From assembly GCA_017475185.1 (NCBI GenBank), contig JAFVGB010000004.1:109828-173827 (forward strand): a stretch of 64,000 nucleotides of DNA, given 5' to 3'. The stretch comes from Clostridia bacterium (GTDB lineage Bacteria > Bacillota_A > Clostridia > TANB77 > CAG-508). Below are positions 1 to 7,597 of this stretch, piece by piece (within the stretch, counting starts at the first letter, position 1; each line of letters starts with the position of its first letter). The notes below the pieces were generated by a model. It saw nothing but the letters and a program-made list of their open reading frames with translations, did no database searches and was not told where the DNA came from. A program made the translations under genes and the position numbers.

Positions 1-17
1 TTAATTTTATTGTTGCA

Positions 18-46
18 ATTATATTATAAAAAACAAATGATTTCAA
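18..46 (-). promoter_or_regulatory. Promoter for a gene left of the window
   Basis: On the minus strand there is TTGAAA (46-41), a 17-base spacer and TATAAT (23-18). No gene start follows inside the window, so it should drive a gene lying to the left. Its spacer is almost identical to that of the promoter at 1804-1832. Confidence 0.6.
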
Positions 47-90
47 CAAATCTGTTAAACTAATGAAATATATTTTTGCGAATTTTAATG

Positions 91-119
91 TTTAATTTAT
101 TATTTATCCATGGTATAAT
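91..119 (+). promoter_or_regulatory. Probable promoter of the GNAT pair
   Basis: A perfect TATAAT at 114-119 lies 36 bases upstream of the first GNAT gene. The matching -35 (TTTAAT, 91-96, 17-base spacing) is weak, so only the -10 is convincing. Confidence 0.4.
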
Positions 120-155
120 TTATTTAATTATTATCTATATAAAGGAGATTTAATC

Positions 156-569
156 ATGGAAGTTAAATTAGATTATTCTATTACAAGTGATGAATTTTTA
201 GAAATGGTACAATCTGTTGGATGGAAAACTTATTCTGTTGAGCAAGTTGAAAAAGCATTAAAAAACACAATGTATATGGTAAAAGCAAGTGTAGATGGTA
301 AATTAGCAGGAATTGGAAGAGTTGTTGGAGATTATAGTATTGTTTGCATGTTATCTGACATTTGCGTTAAACCTGAATTTCAAGGTCTTGGCATTGGATT
401 AAAAATTACTACTGAATTAAAAAGATTAATTGAATCTAACGTAAAAGATGGAGAAAAAATGCAAATAGAGCTAACTCCTACTGCTGGGAATGAAGGATTT
501 TATGAAAAAGCTGGATTTAAATATAAACCTGATAAAATAACAGGTATGTATTTATGGATAAAAAAATGA
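156..569 (+). CDS. GNAT family N-acetyltransferase
   Basis: A 137-residue single-domain GNAT acetyltransferase, predicted to move an acetyl group from acetyl-CoA to a small-molecule or protein amine; the substrate cannot be read from the sequence. The acetyl-CoA pyrophosphate loop is visible as VKPEFQGLGIG (residues 71-81), and the C-terminus has the usual GFYEKAGF element. The ATG follows AAAGGAGA at 141-148 with normal spacing. It is followed after 9 bases by a second GNAT gene, so the two form a small operon. Length is typical for a stand-alone GNAT protein. Confidence 0.88.
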   Translation: MEVKLDYSITSDEFLEMVQSVGWKTYSVEQVEKALKNTMYMVKASVDGKLAGIGRVVGDYSIVCMLSDICVKPEFQGLGIGLKITTELKRLIESNVKDGEKMQIELTPTAGNEGFYEKAGFKYKPDKITGMYLWIKK

Positions 570-578
570 GGTGATATT

Positions 579-1040
579 ATGTTAGAAATTTACAATATCA
601 AAGATAAATTAGAATTTATAGAAGAAGTTGCCATACTTACCCAAAGAGAATGGGGAGAAAAAAATTTGGATGAAGATGAGTTTAAAATTAGAGTTCAAAG
701 AAGTATAAATAGAATCAAAAATAATTTGAATAATCAATATTATTGTAAATTAATTCTACTTAAAGATGATGTACTGGTTGGTTTTATTTCTATTTTTGAA
801 ACTGATGGAGATGAAAGAACAGATTTAAAACCTTGGTATGCTACGATGTATGTTAAGGAAGAATTTAGAGGTAATGGTTATTCAAAGATGCTTAATGATG
901 CTATTTTGAATGAAGCTAGGATACGAGGATTTGATAGGTTATATTTAAAAAGTGATTTGGTTAATTATTATGAGAAATTTGGTGCTAAGTATATTGAAGA
1001 TTTGAAAAATGGTGAAAAGTTGTATTGTATTGAATTATAA
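579..1040 (+). CDS. GNAT family N-acetyltransferase
   Basis: A second GNAT acetyltransferase of 153 residues, cotranscribed with the preceding one; its SD (GAGGTGA, 568-574) overlaps the upstream stop codon. The acetyl-CoA binding loop is VKEEFRGNGYSK at about residues 92-103, and the end of the fold (NYYEKFGAKY) is present. The two proteins differ clearly in the N-terminal substrate-binding part, so they are not a recent duplication. Substrate unknown. A strong hairpin terminator follows directly after the stop codon. Confidence 0.87.
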   Translation: MLEIYNIKDKLEFIEEVAILTQREWGEKNLDEDEFKIRVQRSINRIKNNLNNQYYCKLILLKDDVLVGFISIFETDGDERTDLKPWYATMYVKEEFRGNGYSKMLNDAILNEARIRGFDRLYLKSDLVNYYEKFGAKYIEDLKNGEKLYCIEL

Positions 1041-1072
1041 AATAAGCTGTGAATATAATTCACAGCTTATTT
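1041..1072. terminator. Bidirectional intrinsic terminator
   Basis: AATAAGCTGTGAAT and its complement enclose a 3-4 base loop between two convergent genes. It ends in T-rich sequence, and the left arm starts with A residues, so it can serve both strands. Confidence 0.8.
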
Positions 1073-1073
1073 A

Positions 1074-1769
1074 TTATTTTATAACTTTATATTTTAATTG
1101 TATATATGAGTCTTCTAATTTATTACATTCAAGCAATTGCAATGGCATTAACTTATTTAATTCATTTTCATCTTTTATAGATTCACCATCAACCAATGTT
1201 GCTACATCTTTTCCTCCAATAAGAATAGGGGCAATAACAATATTTACAAAATCTATTAATTTATTTCTGACAAATAATCCATTTAGTGTTCCACCTGATT
1301 GAATTGTTAATTGTTCTGCATTATATTTTGTATATAAATCTTCTAATAATTTGTTTAGGTCTAATGAATCATATTCTAATATTTCTAAATTGTCGTATTT
1401 ATTTGTTAAGTTAAATGCAATATGATTTTTATTTGTTGTAACTAATATAACTTTTCCAACCCAATGGCATAAATAATCAATTCCGTTTTCGTTTAAATGT
1501 GGCTTATTGTCTATTATAACAAATGTCACGGCATCAATTTTTTCATGGTATTGTTTTCTGTCATTTACTCCTATTTTTGCCATTACTTTTCCAGTGTTTA
1601 AAGAAAATAGATCAGTTTCTTGCTCTAATTCATAATATTGGTGTAACCCTTCTTTTACTCCATTTATTTTGCATAAATCCTTGTCTGCATCTAATTTATC
1701 GTTGTTTCCCGTACTTATCTTTCCGTCTAGTGATTCTAACATAAATAATGTTGTTATTGGTCTATTCAT
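1074..1769 (-). CDS. RibD C-terminal/dihydrofolate-reductase-like oxidoreductase
   Basis: A 231-residue protein of the RibD C-terminal (DHFR-like fold) family, which reduces small heterocyclic substrates with NADPH. The N-terminus shows the family signature around SLDGKIS, and the C-terminal half has GGTLNGLFVRNKLID and PILIGGKD, which line the NADPH site in the family. A riboflavin role is unlikely because no deaminase domain or other rib gene is nearby. The ATG at 1769 is preferred over an in-frame ATG 24 codons upstream because AAAGGAA sits 8-15 bases before it. A promoter lies at 1804-1832. Confidence 0.82.
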   Translation of the reverse strand: MNRPITTLFMLESLDGKISTGNNDKLDADKDLCKINGVKEGLHQYYELEQETDLFSLNTGKVMAKIGVNDRKQYHEKIDAVTFVIIDNKPHLNENGIDYLCHWVGKVILVTTNKNHIAFNLTNKYDNLEILEYDSLDLNKLLEDLYTKYNAEQLTIQSGGTLNGLFVRNKLIDFVNIVIAPILIGGKDVATLVDGESIKDENELNKLMPLQLLECNKLEDSYIQLKYKVIK

Positions 1770-1803
1770 AGTTAATAATTCCTTTCTTATTGATTTTTTT
1801 TTC

Positions 1804-1832
1804 ATTATATTATAAAAGACAAATGATTTCAA
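1804..1832 (-). promoter_or_regulatory. Promoter of the RibD-C-like gene
   Basis: TTGAAA (1832-1827), a 17-base spacer and TATAAT (1809-1804) on the minus strand, 35 bases before the gene start. Nearly identical over about 30 bases to the promoter at 18-46, including the spacer. Confidence 0.7.
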
Positions 1833-1889
1833 CTTTATCAATTCTATTTTATTTTAAGCTTTTATATGTTTGTATAATATCACTTTCAC

Positions 1890-1919
1890 TTGACATAAAA
1901 ATGTTCTATCTGCTATAAT
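1890..1919 (+). promoter_or_regulatory. Extended -10 promoter
   Basis: TTGACA at 1890-1895 and TATAAT at 1914-1919 with an 18-base spacer. A TG one base upstream of the -10 makes it an extended -10 promoter. It drives the small gene at 1952. Confidence 0.8.
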
Positions 1920-1951
1920 TGTGACATCATCTTATATAGGAGGTTTTCACT

Positions 1952-2353
1952 GTGAAGAAAAATAAAAATAGCCGGAATATAGCAGAAAAGATTTCATTTT
2001 TTACAATGGGTCTTTCTGATTTCAACGGCACACCTGGAATCGGCATCGGCTTCACTCCAAAGTTATTTGGCAACCCTTTTAGGAGACTGAAAAATAAGTT
2101 AAAAGAGCGCATTCGCCCTTACGGTCTAAAAATCGTAAAAATGCCTGATAATGCAGATTATATGGTTGTCCTGTTTGCTGACTTTGAGAACGACGATGGA
2201 TATGACTGCTTAGGCTGCAAATGCTACTCAAAATCTAAAACAGGTAAGTTTCCTGAAGCTGAGTCTATTTGGTATTGTGGAGTGTGTGGTGACGTAAATA
2301 AGCTTCGTTTTACCAAAGAAAACTCTAAAGTTTTATTCCTTGGTACAGTGTAA
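1952..2353 (+). CDS. Small Cys-rich protein of unknown function, foreign composition
   Basis: A 133-residue protein that I do not recognise. The start is GTG with AGGAGG 7-13 bases upstream; the promoter is strong and a strong terminator follows, so it is its own transcription unit. The N-terminal half is basic (KKNKNSRN, RRLKNKLKERIR). The C-terminal half carries two cysteine groups, CLGCKC at about residues 87-92 and CGVC at about 110-113, which could bind a metal together. Base composition is visibly more GC-rich than its neighbours, and it holds the only in-frame CGG codon I noticed in an intact gene (codon 8). Recent transfer is likely. Confidence 0.72.
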   Translation: MKKNKNSRNIAEKISFFTMGLSDFNGTPGIGIGFTPKLFGNPFRRLKNKLKERIRPYGLKIVKMPDNADYMVVLFADFENDDGYDCLGCKCYSKSKTGKFPEAESIWYCGVCGDVNKLRFTKENSKVLFLGTV

Positions 2354-2381
2354 ACAAACAAGTATTAATTATGCTTGTGAT

Positions 2382-2413
2382 AAATCCCCTTCAGCTTGGC
2401 TGAGGGGGATTTG
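2382..2413 (+). terminator. Intrinsic terminator
   Basis: AAATCCCCTTCAGC, loop TTGG, GCTGAGGGGGATTT (one G-T pair), followed by TGTTTATT. A GC-rich stem, matching the composition of the gene it closes. Confidence 0.82.
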
Positions 2414-2469
2414 TTTATTGTACTGTTTTTTGAATACTTATGATTAGTGAAATAAATCACTATTTTTCT

Positions 2470-3141
2470 TTACCATACAAATGGAATTAATTTATATCTA
2501 ACTTTTTTCTTATAATCTGCATATCCTTTTAAATCCTTTTCCAATACAGCTTCTTCATTTTTTATCCTCTTTGCGATTATAATAGGATATATTAAAAATA
2601 TAAGGAATGAAATTATAGAACCTAAAACTAATGGCATTGTTAAAAACAATAATATTGTTGCTAAATACATTGGATGCCTTACTATTCCATATAATCCCGT
2701 ATCTATTACTTTTTGATTGTTTTGCACTTCAATAGTACGTGAAAGGTAGGTATTTTCTCTTAACACTTCTGCGTATAAAATATACGCTATGATAAATAAT
2801 ATTGATGATATAATTATTACTACGTTAGGAAGTTCTATCCATTCATTTCTGTAGTTTAATCCTGCAAGAATAAATCCAGCTATGAACATTAAGCCACTAA
2901 ATAGCAAAACCCACTTTTGCTCAGTTTCTTTTTCTTTAGCGTTTAATCTCTTTTGTAGTAGCTCTGGATTTTTTATCATTAGAATAATTCCGGCTATGAA
3001 CATCGGGATAAATAATAATCCTATTAATAACCAGCCGTTCCAATATTCTAGTGAATTTGCTGGGATGAATAATAGGCAACCTACTACTATTAGTCCTATT
3101 ATATATTTTGTTATTGCTTGAAAAAATAGTTTTTTATTCAT
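2470..3141 (-). CDS. Isoprenylcysteine carboxyl methyltransferase-like membrane protein
   Basis: A 223-residue integral membrane protein with about five hydrophobic segments. The C-terminal third has the hallmark of the ICMT/PEMT-like family: GLYGIVRHPMYLA, then an E/D-rich loop with EEAVLEKDL and the ending YADYKKKVRYKLIPFVW. In eukaryotes this fold methylates prenylated cysteines using SAM; bacterial members mostly have unknown lipid or small-molecule substrates, so the reaction stays open. It lies 18 bases downstream of the YoaP-type acetyltransferase and is probably cotranscribed. Confidence 0.82.
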   Translation of the reverse strand: MNKKLFFQAITKYIIGLIVVGCLLFIPANSLEYWNGWLLIGLLFIPMFIAGIILMIKNPELLQKRLNAKEKETEQKWVLLFSGLMFIAGFILAGLNYRNEWIELPNVVIIISSILFIIAYILYAEVLRENTYLSRTIEVQNNQKVIDTGLYGIVRHPMYLATILLFLTMPLVLGSIISFLIFLIYPIIIAKRIKNEEAVLEKDLKGYADYKKKVRYKLIPFVW

Positions 3142-3159
3142 AACTTATCTCTCCATTTT

Positions 3160-3903
3160 TTACTTTAATAATTTTTCTAAGGCATTTGCATTTAGTATTG
3201 TATTAGATATAAATTCTCCTTTATAAAAGTTGGCCCAATTGTTAAATATACATGGAGCATTTTTTGCCTTTTCTAGTGAGTCTATTTTTATGAAATTTAG
3301 CTTTATATTTTTCTCTTTTGCATAATCTGATAGCTCTTTTACTTCATATTCTACATATGGACATTCATTGCTATAATAGATTGTAAAATCTTGATTTTCG
3401 ATTTTCATAGTTCTTGCTGTTTCATTAAATTTTGGCGTTTGGCTGTTTTCGAATTGTAGTGCTAATAATTCGTAATCTGCTATGCTATCTACTACTTTGA
3501 ATCCATAATGCTCAAAGAATTTCTTCTCCCCTAAAAATGGCTTTTTCTTTTTTGATACTAGTGTACAAATACCGCTTTTTCCTTTTTCTTTTGAATCATT
3601 TATTGCATATTCTAGCAATTCTTTTCCTATTCCTTTGCCTTTGAAGCTTCCTGCTACCCATAGACAGTATATGTATTCGTAGTTTTTACCACTAATAGGA
3701 ACCCATGCTGTTTCTATTGGTTCGTATTCGATGAATATTTTTCCTCTGGCATTTAGTTTTCTGAAGACATGTCCGTCTTTTAATTTGTTTTTTATCCATT
3801 CTTTTTTGCTGTCAACACCTTGTTGGTGTTTTGGGTCACCTATTGCACAGCAGATGTGCTCTTGGCCGATGTTTTCTAGAGTTAGGTTGGTGTATTCGTT
3901 CAT
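3160..3903 (-). CDS. GNAT acetyltransferase with C-terminal YoaP-like domain
   Basis: A two-domain protein of 247 residues. Residues 1-150 form a GNAT acetyltransferase with the acetyl-CoA loop in VAGSFKGKGIGKEL (about residues 83-96) and a following FFEHYGFKV element. Residues from about 170 on resemble the YoaP domain: a thioredoxin-like strand IYYSNECPYVEYEV with a Cys-Pro pair, then a second cysteine near CIFNNWANF. The combination matches Bacillus YoaP-type proteins, whose substrate is not known. The ATG has AGGAGG 7-12 bases upstream. Confidence 0.83.
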   Translation of the reverse strand: MNEYTNLTLENIGQEHICCAIGDPKHQQGVDSKKEWIKNKLKDGHVFRKLNARGKIFIEYEPIETAWVPISGKNYEYIYCLWVAGSFKGKGIGKELLEYAINDSKEKGKSGICTLVSKKKKPFLGEKKFFEHYGFKVVDSIADYELLALQFENSQTPKFNETARTMKIENQDFTIYYSNECPYVEYEVKELSDYAKEKNIKLNFIKIDSLEKAKNAPCIFNNWANFYKGEFISNTILNANALEKLLK

Positions 3904-4255
3904 GGTTGGTCCTCCTTTTGTTTTTTTATTTTTATGTTTGAATTTGTATTCTTTGTAAATTTAGTATATAGTATTTTTGTTTTTTTAGCAATGTAGTTGG
4001 ATTATTTTTGCTTTTGGGATGGAGATGTTTTGACCCTCGGGTTGTGAGCGGCTCTTGACACGTTTATGTGATTTAGTGAAATCAATGGTTTTAGGCTGTA
4101 TATCAATAAAAATTGGGGATACAGTTTTTCGAACATTTGTGTAATTTTTTGTATTTTTTTGAATCGATTCACACCAGTTTATCCCCAAATCGATTTATAC
4201 ATATGTTCGTATAATTTTTAGGGAAAACCAATTTGATTTTTGGGAGGTTTTATAA
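3904..4255. other. Intergenic region, no convincing gene
   Basis: About 350 bases between divergent genes. A 67-codon reading frame on the minus strand (3985-4188) has no Shine-Dalgarno sequence and no recognisable domain, so I do not call it. A TATAAT at 4210-4215 with no good -35, and a TGGGAGG before 4256, belong to the next gene. Confidence 0.5.
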
Positions 4256-4561
4256 ATGAATTTTAGAGAAGTAAATAAAAATGATATTTTAAAAAGTTGG
4301 TATGATGCTATGGAGGAAATATATTTATACTATATGACTGAGCAAGATAAATTTCATAATCTTAAGTTTGATAATTATAGAGAAAATATTTTAAAGAATT
4401 TACCTAAACAAAATAAGGAATATGCTGAAAAACAGCTAGATTTAATTTATGACGATTTTATGAAGTACACTGAATATATTACTGAAAAGTATTATAGAAA
4501 TGGTTTTGTTGATGGTGTGCAACTTATTAAAGGTTGTTGTGATAGTATTCGTCCTTTTTAA
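4256..4561 (+). CDS. Small helical protein, DUF6809-like
   Basis: A 101-residue, probably all-helical soluble protein. The C-terminal helix has the pattern YYRNGFVDGVQLIKGC, which resembles the conserved end of small Firmicutes proteins grouped as DUF6809; this assignment is from memory of the family and is uncertain. Good SD (GGGAGGTTTT) before the ATG. It stands at the left edge of the defence island as its own unit, followed by repeats and a terminator. No function can be read. Confidence 0.65.
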   Translation: MNFREVNKNDILKSWYDAMEEIYLYYMTEQDKFHNLKFDNYRENILKNLPKQNKEYAEKQLDLIYDDFMKYTEYITEKYYRNGFVDGVQLIKGCCDSIRPF

Positions 4562-4606
4562 AGTGCAAAATTTGCACTTTAAAAGCAAGAAAATTGCACT
4601 TTAAAG
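4560..4606. repeat. Palindrome and repeat of TTGCACTTTAAA
   Basis: AAAGTGCAAA and TTTGCACTTT form a near-perfect 21-base palindrome (4560-4580). The half-site ATTGCACTTTAAA occurs again at 4593-4605. It lies just after the stop codon of the small gene and may be an operator or part of a nested terminator. Confidence 0.55.
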
Positions 4607-4627
4607 GCGAGATTAATTCTCGCCTTT
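4603..4627. terminator. Bidirectional intrinsic terminator
   Basis: AAAGGCGAGA, loop TTAAT, TCTCGCCTTTT with T-rich flanks, placed between the convergent small gene and the TrlF-type ATPase. Confidence 0.8.
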
Positions 4628-4634
4628 TATTATT

Positions 4635-7463
4635 TTAATTCATATATTTTCTTCTTCGTAAATCAAATGCTGGCATTGTTCCTTCTAATATATCTATAAC
4701 TTTTTTTCTAATATCCAGATTTTCTATACTTCCACTCTTATAAAAAATTTTATTATTATTTTTATCTATATTACAATATATTATTTGCTCAGCATCGCAA
4801 GCAATTGCAATGTTAGGATTATGTGTAACAATTACAACTTGTCTTTTTTTCTTTGCTTCGCAAATACATGGTACTAATTTATCATATACTGATTGATTAT
4901 CTAGATTATCCTCTGGTTGATCAATTATAATTGGAATATCATCCTTACTTAATGCTAAATAAAAAATTAATAATACTATTCCTCGTTCACCTGGAGATAA
5001 TTCTTGTAAAGACAACTTATCTACTTTTAAGCTATAAACAATATCAATATAATCTAAATTACAAAGTAACTGGTAAAACTCTTGTTTATTTTTTACCTTT
5101 TTAGATGAATTATCTATATCCTCATAAATGCATTCTAAAACCTCTTCTATAAATTTCAACACGTCATTAACATTATTAAAATCCTTATCTTTTAACATAT
5201 TATTAATTGTATTTATAGATTCCGTTTTTCCACTAAAAATACCATTATAGTTTTTAGACACGTAACTCAATAGTCTACTTCCAAATTCTTTATCTTGTAC
5301 AACCATATTAGTTGAAAAATTAATTTTACTATCAACGTCATTCAATATTCTCTTTATTTCCTTTTCAACTGGAGTATATATACTTTTATAAATATCCGTT
5401 ATTTCTTTTTTCTTTTCAAATATTTCAGTAATTATTTTTACTCTATTATTTCTATGTTCTTCATAATTACTTGGTAATTGATTTTCTATATAGTCTAATT
5501 CTATTTTTAACGCTTCAATACTATTTTCTTTGTCTTTATTTCCTATAATTTCTTCTTTGTTTTTATTCCATTCCTCTAAATCATGTAAATACTTTTGATA
5601 TTCTTTTTCTTGTGCATCAGATTTAGAAATTAATTCTTCTTTTTGACTTTCTAAATTTTTCTTTTTGGCTGTTAGTGATTTATCATTTTCAATATCTAAT
5701 GTTTTAGATAATTTATTAATTTCTTGTGTAAGGTATATTTTTTTCGTCTTTAAAATTTTAGATGGAAACTCTATTTTTATCTTAAAATCAGCTTCGTCAA
5801 TATTTAATTTTTTTGCTACTATAGGTAGGTTATCATTTATTTCATTTACTTTAATTTGCAAATCATTAATACTATATTCTAAGCTATTAATTTCTGAATC
5901 TTGTTCCTTTAAGTCTATTAAATCTTTCTCATTCTGAGCTATTTTAAGATTAATTTCTGATATTTGATTATTTAATGATTCAAGCGTATCCGTATATTTT
6001 TTGCTTTGCACTTTCTTTGGTTTTTTTACTTCTTTTGGTTTACTTTTTTCAAGACGCTCTAAGTCACTCTTCCTTTTTAGCAAATTTGCTTTCACTTCTT
6101 CTTTATAAGTCTTTGTAAGTTGTTCTTCGTCTTTTATAATATTTCTATTGATTTCTCTTAATTGCAATTGAAGCTCATCAATTTTATTTCTAATATTCGT
6201 TGTTTTTTCATAAATTAGCTGATTTAAATTCTTAGTATTTCCTCTTTCAACTTTATCAACATATGAAAATATTACTTTGTTAATTTCTTCTTGGAACTCA
6301 TTCTCTAAATCATTACAAATCTTTTCTATAAACTTTTGTGGTAAATACTGAGCGTTTTCTATAGTATATTCTTGATCAGTATTTGAAGTTAAACTATTTA
6401 CTTCATCTTTATTTTGATCTTTCCATGTAACTTCAACTTTGTAATCATCTGCCAAATTTTTTGGTTTTTTCATAAATCTATTTTCATTTAAAAAAGAAGC
6501 TTCTAGCATATTTTTACTATTACAGCCTAATGCAAGAATATCTGATAAAGCACTTTTTCCACTTCCTTTATTTCCAATTACAGCTATAAGTCCAGGATTC
6601 AATTTTAAATCCACATCAAACCATTCTTCTGTCTTATTTTTTGGTTCGTCTTTTCTCTTTATCTTTAATTCATCAATATAATTACTATTTTTTTGATCAA
6701 TCTTATCTAACTTTGGTGGCTTTACACCTACAAATACCCTTTCATTAGGTTGATATATGCATTGTATTAATCCTTCAAATGTTAAATCAGCTTTAATCCA
6801 AAGATTTTCCTTTAACTCATATTCATTTGGATTATGATTGTCAGAACAAATTATCATTGGTTTCTCTTTTATTGACGTGAATACTTTTTTTCTATATTCT
6901 TCAAGATCAGCCAATTTTCCCATTTCAAAAAAATGGACATTTTCCGCTATTTCCTCCTTTATAGCTTGTCCAACAGGCAAAGAATTAGTAATCATATCAT
7001 CTACCCCATTGCTCTTTCTGCCCGCATGTACACTAATAATGCCTTTATGATTTTTTGCAAATTCCACTATATCATCAAAATCCCAATATATCTTTTCCAT
7101 ATTATCACTTGATTTTGATTTTGTTCTAATCATTATTGCCTCAAAATCATCTGATAGTGTTTTTAAATCTGCTTTACAATCAAATATCAATATTATATGT
7201 AAATTAGCTGCTCCTTTATCAGTTCTTAATTCAACCCCAGGGAAAAAAATTATATCAGGCGCCAATTTTCTCAGATTTTCAATTCTATCTCTATCTATTA
7301 CAAAATGATCCGTGATAGCAACTGCTGAAATTTTATTCTTTTTTAGTTCATTACATAATAATTGATCTGCATCATCCCCCTTATATTTATAATCATATGA
7401 AGACTTTGTATGCAAATGTAAATCCCATTTTCTCCATTCAGATCCTCTTTCAAAATTTTCCAT
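4635..7463 (-). CDS. PHP-domain SMC-like ATPase (TrlF family)
   Basis: A 942-residue fusion. The N-terminus is a PHP phosphoesterase: DLHLHT (residues 14-19), ITDHF (about 50-54), a GIISVHAG segment and ICSDNHNP supply the His/Asp metal ligands. A P-loop GNKGSGKSA follows near residue 296, then a long charged coiled coil (about 400-700). The ATPase head closes with the signature LSPGERG, Walker B IIIDQPED near residue 846 and the switch His in VIVTHNP. This PHP plus SMC-like ATPase architecture is named TrlF in NCBI family models and is common in defence islands; a nucleic-acid-processing role is inferred. GGGGGAAG precedes the ATG. Confidence 0.85.
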   Translation of the reverse strand: MENFERGSEWRKWDLHLHTKSSYDYKYKGDDADQLLCNELKKNKISAVAITDHFVIDRDRIENLRKLAPDIIFFPGVELRTDKGAANLHIILIFDCKADLKTLSDDFEAIMIRTKSKSSDNMEKIYWDFDDIVEFAKNHKGIISVHAGRKSNGVDDMITNSLPVGQAIKEEIAENVHFFEMGKLADLEEYRKKVFTSIKEKPMIICSDNHNPNEYELKENLWIKADLTFEGLIQCIYQPNERVFVGVKPPKLDKIDQKNSNYIDELKIKRKDEPKNKTEEWFDVDLKLNPGLIAVIGNKGSGKSALSDILALGCNSKNMLEASFLNENRFMKKPKNLADDYKVEVTWKDQNKDEVNSLTSNTDQEYTIENAQYLPQKFIEKICNDLENEFQEEINKVIFSYVDKVERGNTKNLNQLIYEKTTNIRNKIDELQLQLREINRNIIKDEEQLTKTYKEEVKANLLKRKSDLERLEKSKPKEVKKPKKVQSKKYTDTLESLNNQISEINLKIAQNEKDLIDLKEQDSEINSLEYSINDLQIKVNEINDNLPIVAKKLNIDEADFKIKIEFPSKILKTKKIYLTQEINKLSKTLDIENDKSLTAKKKNLESQKEELISKSDAQEKEYQKYLHDLEEWNKNKEEIIGNKDKENSIEALKIELDYIENQLPSNYEEHRNNRVKIITEIFEKKKEITDIYKSIYTPVEKEIKRILNDVDSKINFSTNMVVQDKEFGSRLLSYVSKNYNGIFSGKTESINTINNMLKDKDFNNVNDVLKFIEEVLECIYEDIDNSSKKVKNKQEFYQLLCNLDYIDIVYSLKVDKLSLQELSPGERGIVLLIFYLALSKDDIPIIIDQPEDNLDNQSVYDKLVPCICEAKKKRQVVIVTHNPNIAIACDAEQIIYCNIDKNNNKIFYKSGSIENLDIRKKVIDILEGTMPAFDLRRRKYMN

Positions 7464-7532
7464 ATACTTCCCCCTTTTTTATATTACAACATCTTTTCTA
7501 AAAAATTTGTCGAAACTTGTCATTAATTATCA

Positions 7533-7581
7533 AAAAAGCAAAATAATTCTGTAAATTTACTTACACTCTTATTTTGCTTTT
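7533..7581 (-). terminator. Intrinsic terminator of the DUF4143 gene
   Basis: AAAAGCAAAATAA pairs with TTATTTTGCTTTT across a 23-base loop. It lies directly downstream of the DUF4143 gene stop and ends in a T tract on the minus strand. Confidence 0.55.
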
Positions 7582-7597
7582 CTTTTGTCCTATAAAC

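Noticed and set aside
3985..4188. 67-codon frame on the minus strand between divergent genes
   Set aside because: No Shine-Dalgarno sequence, no domain and no good promoter; it is treated as intergenic.
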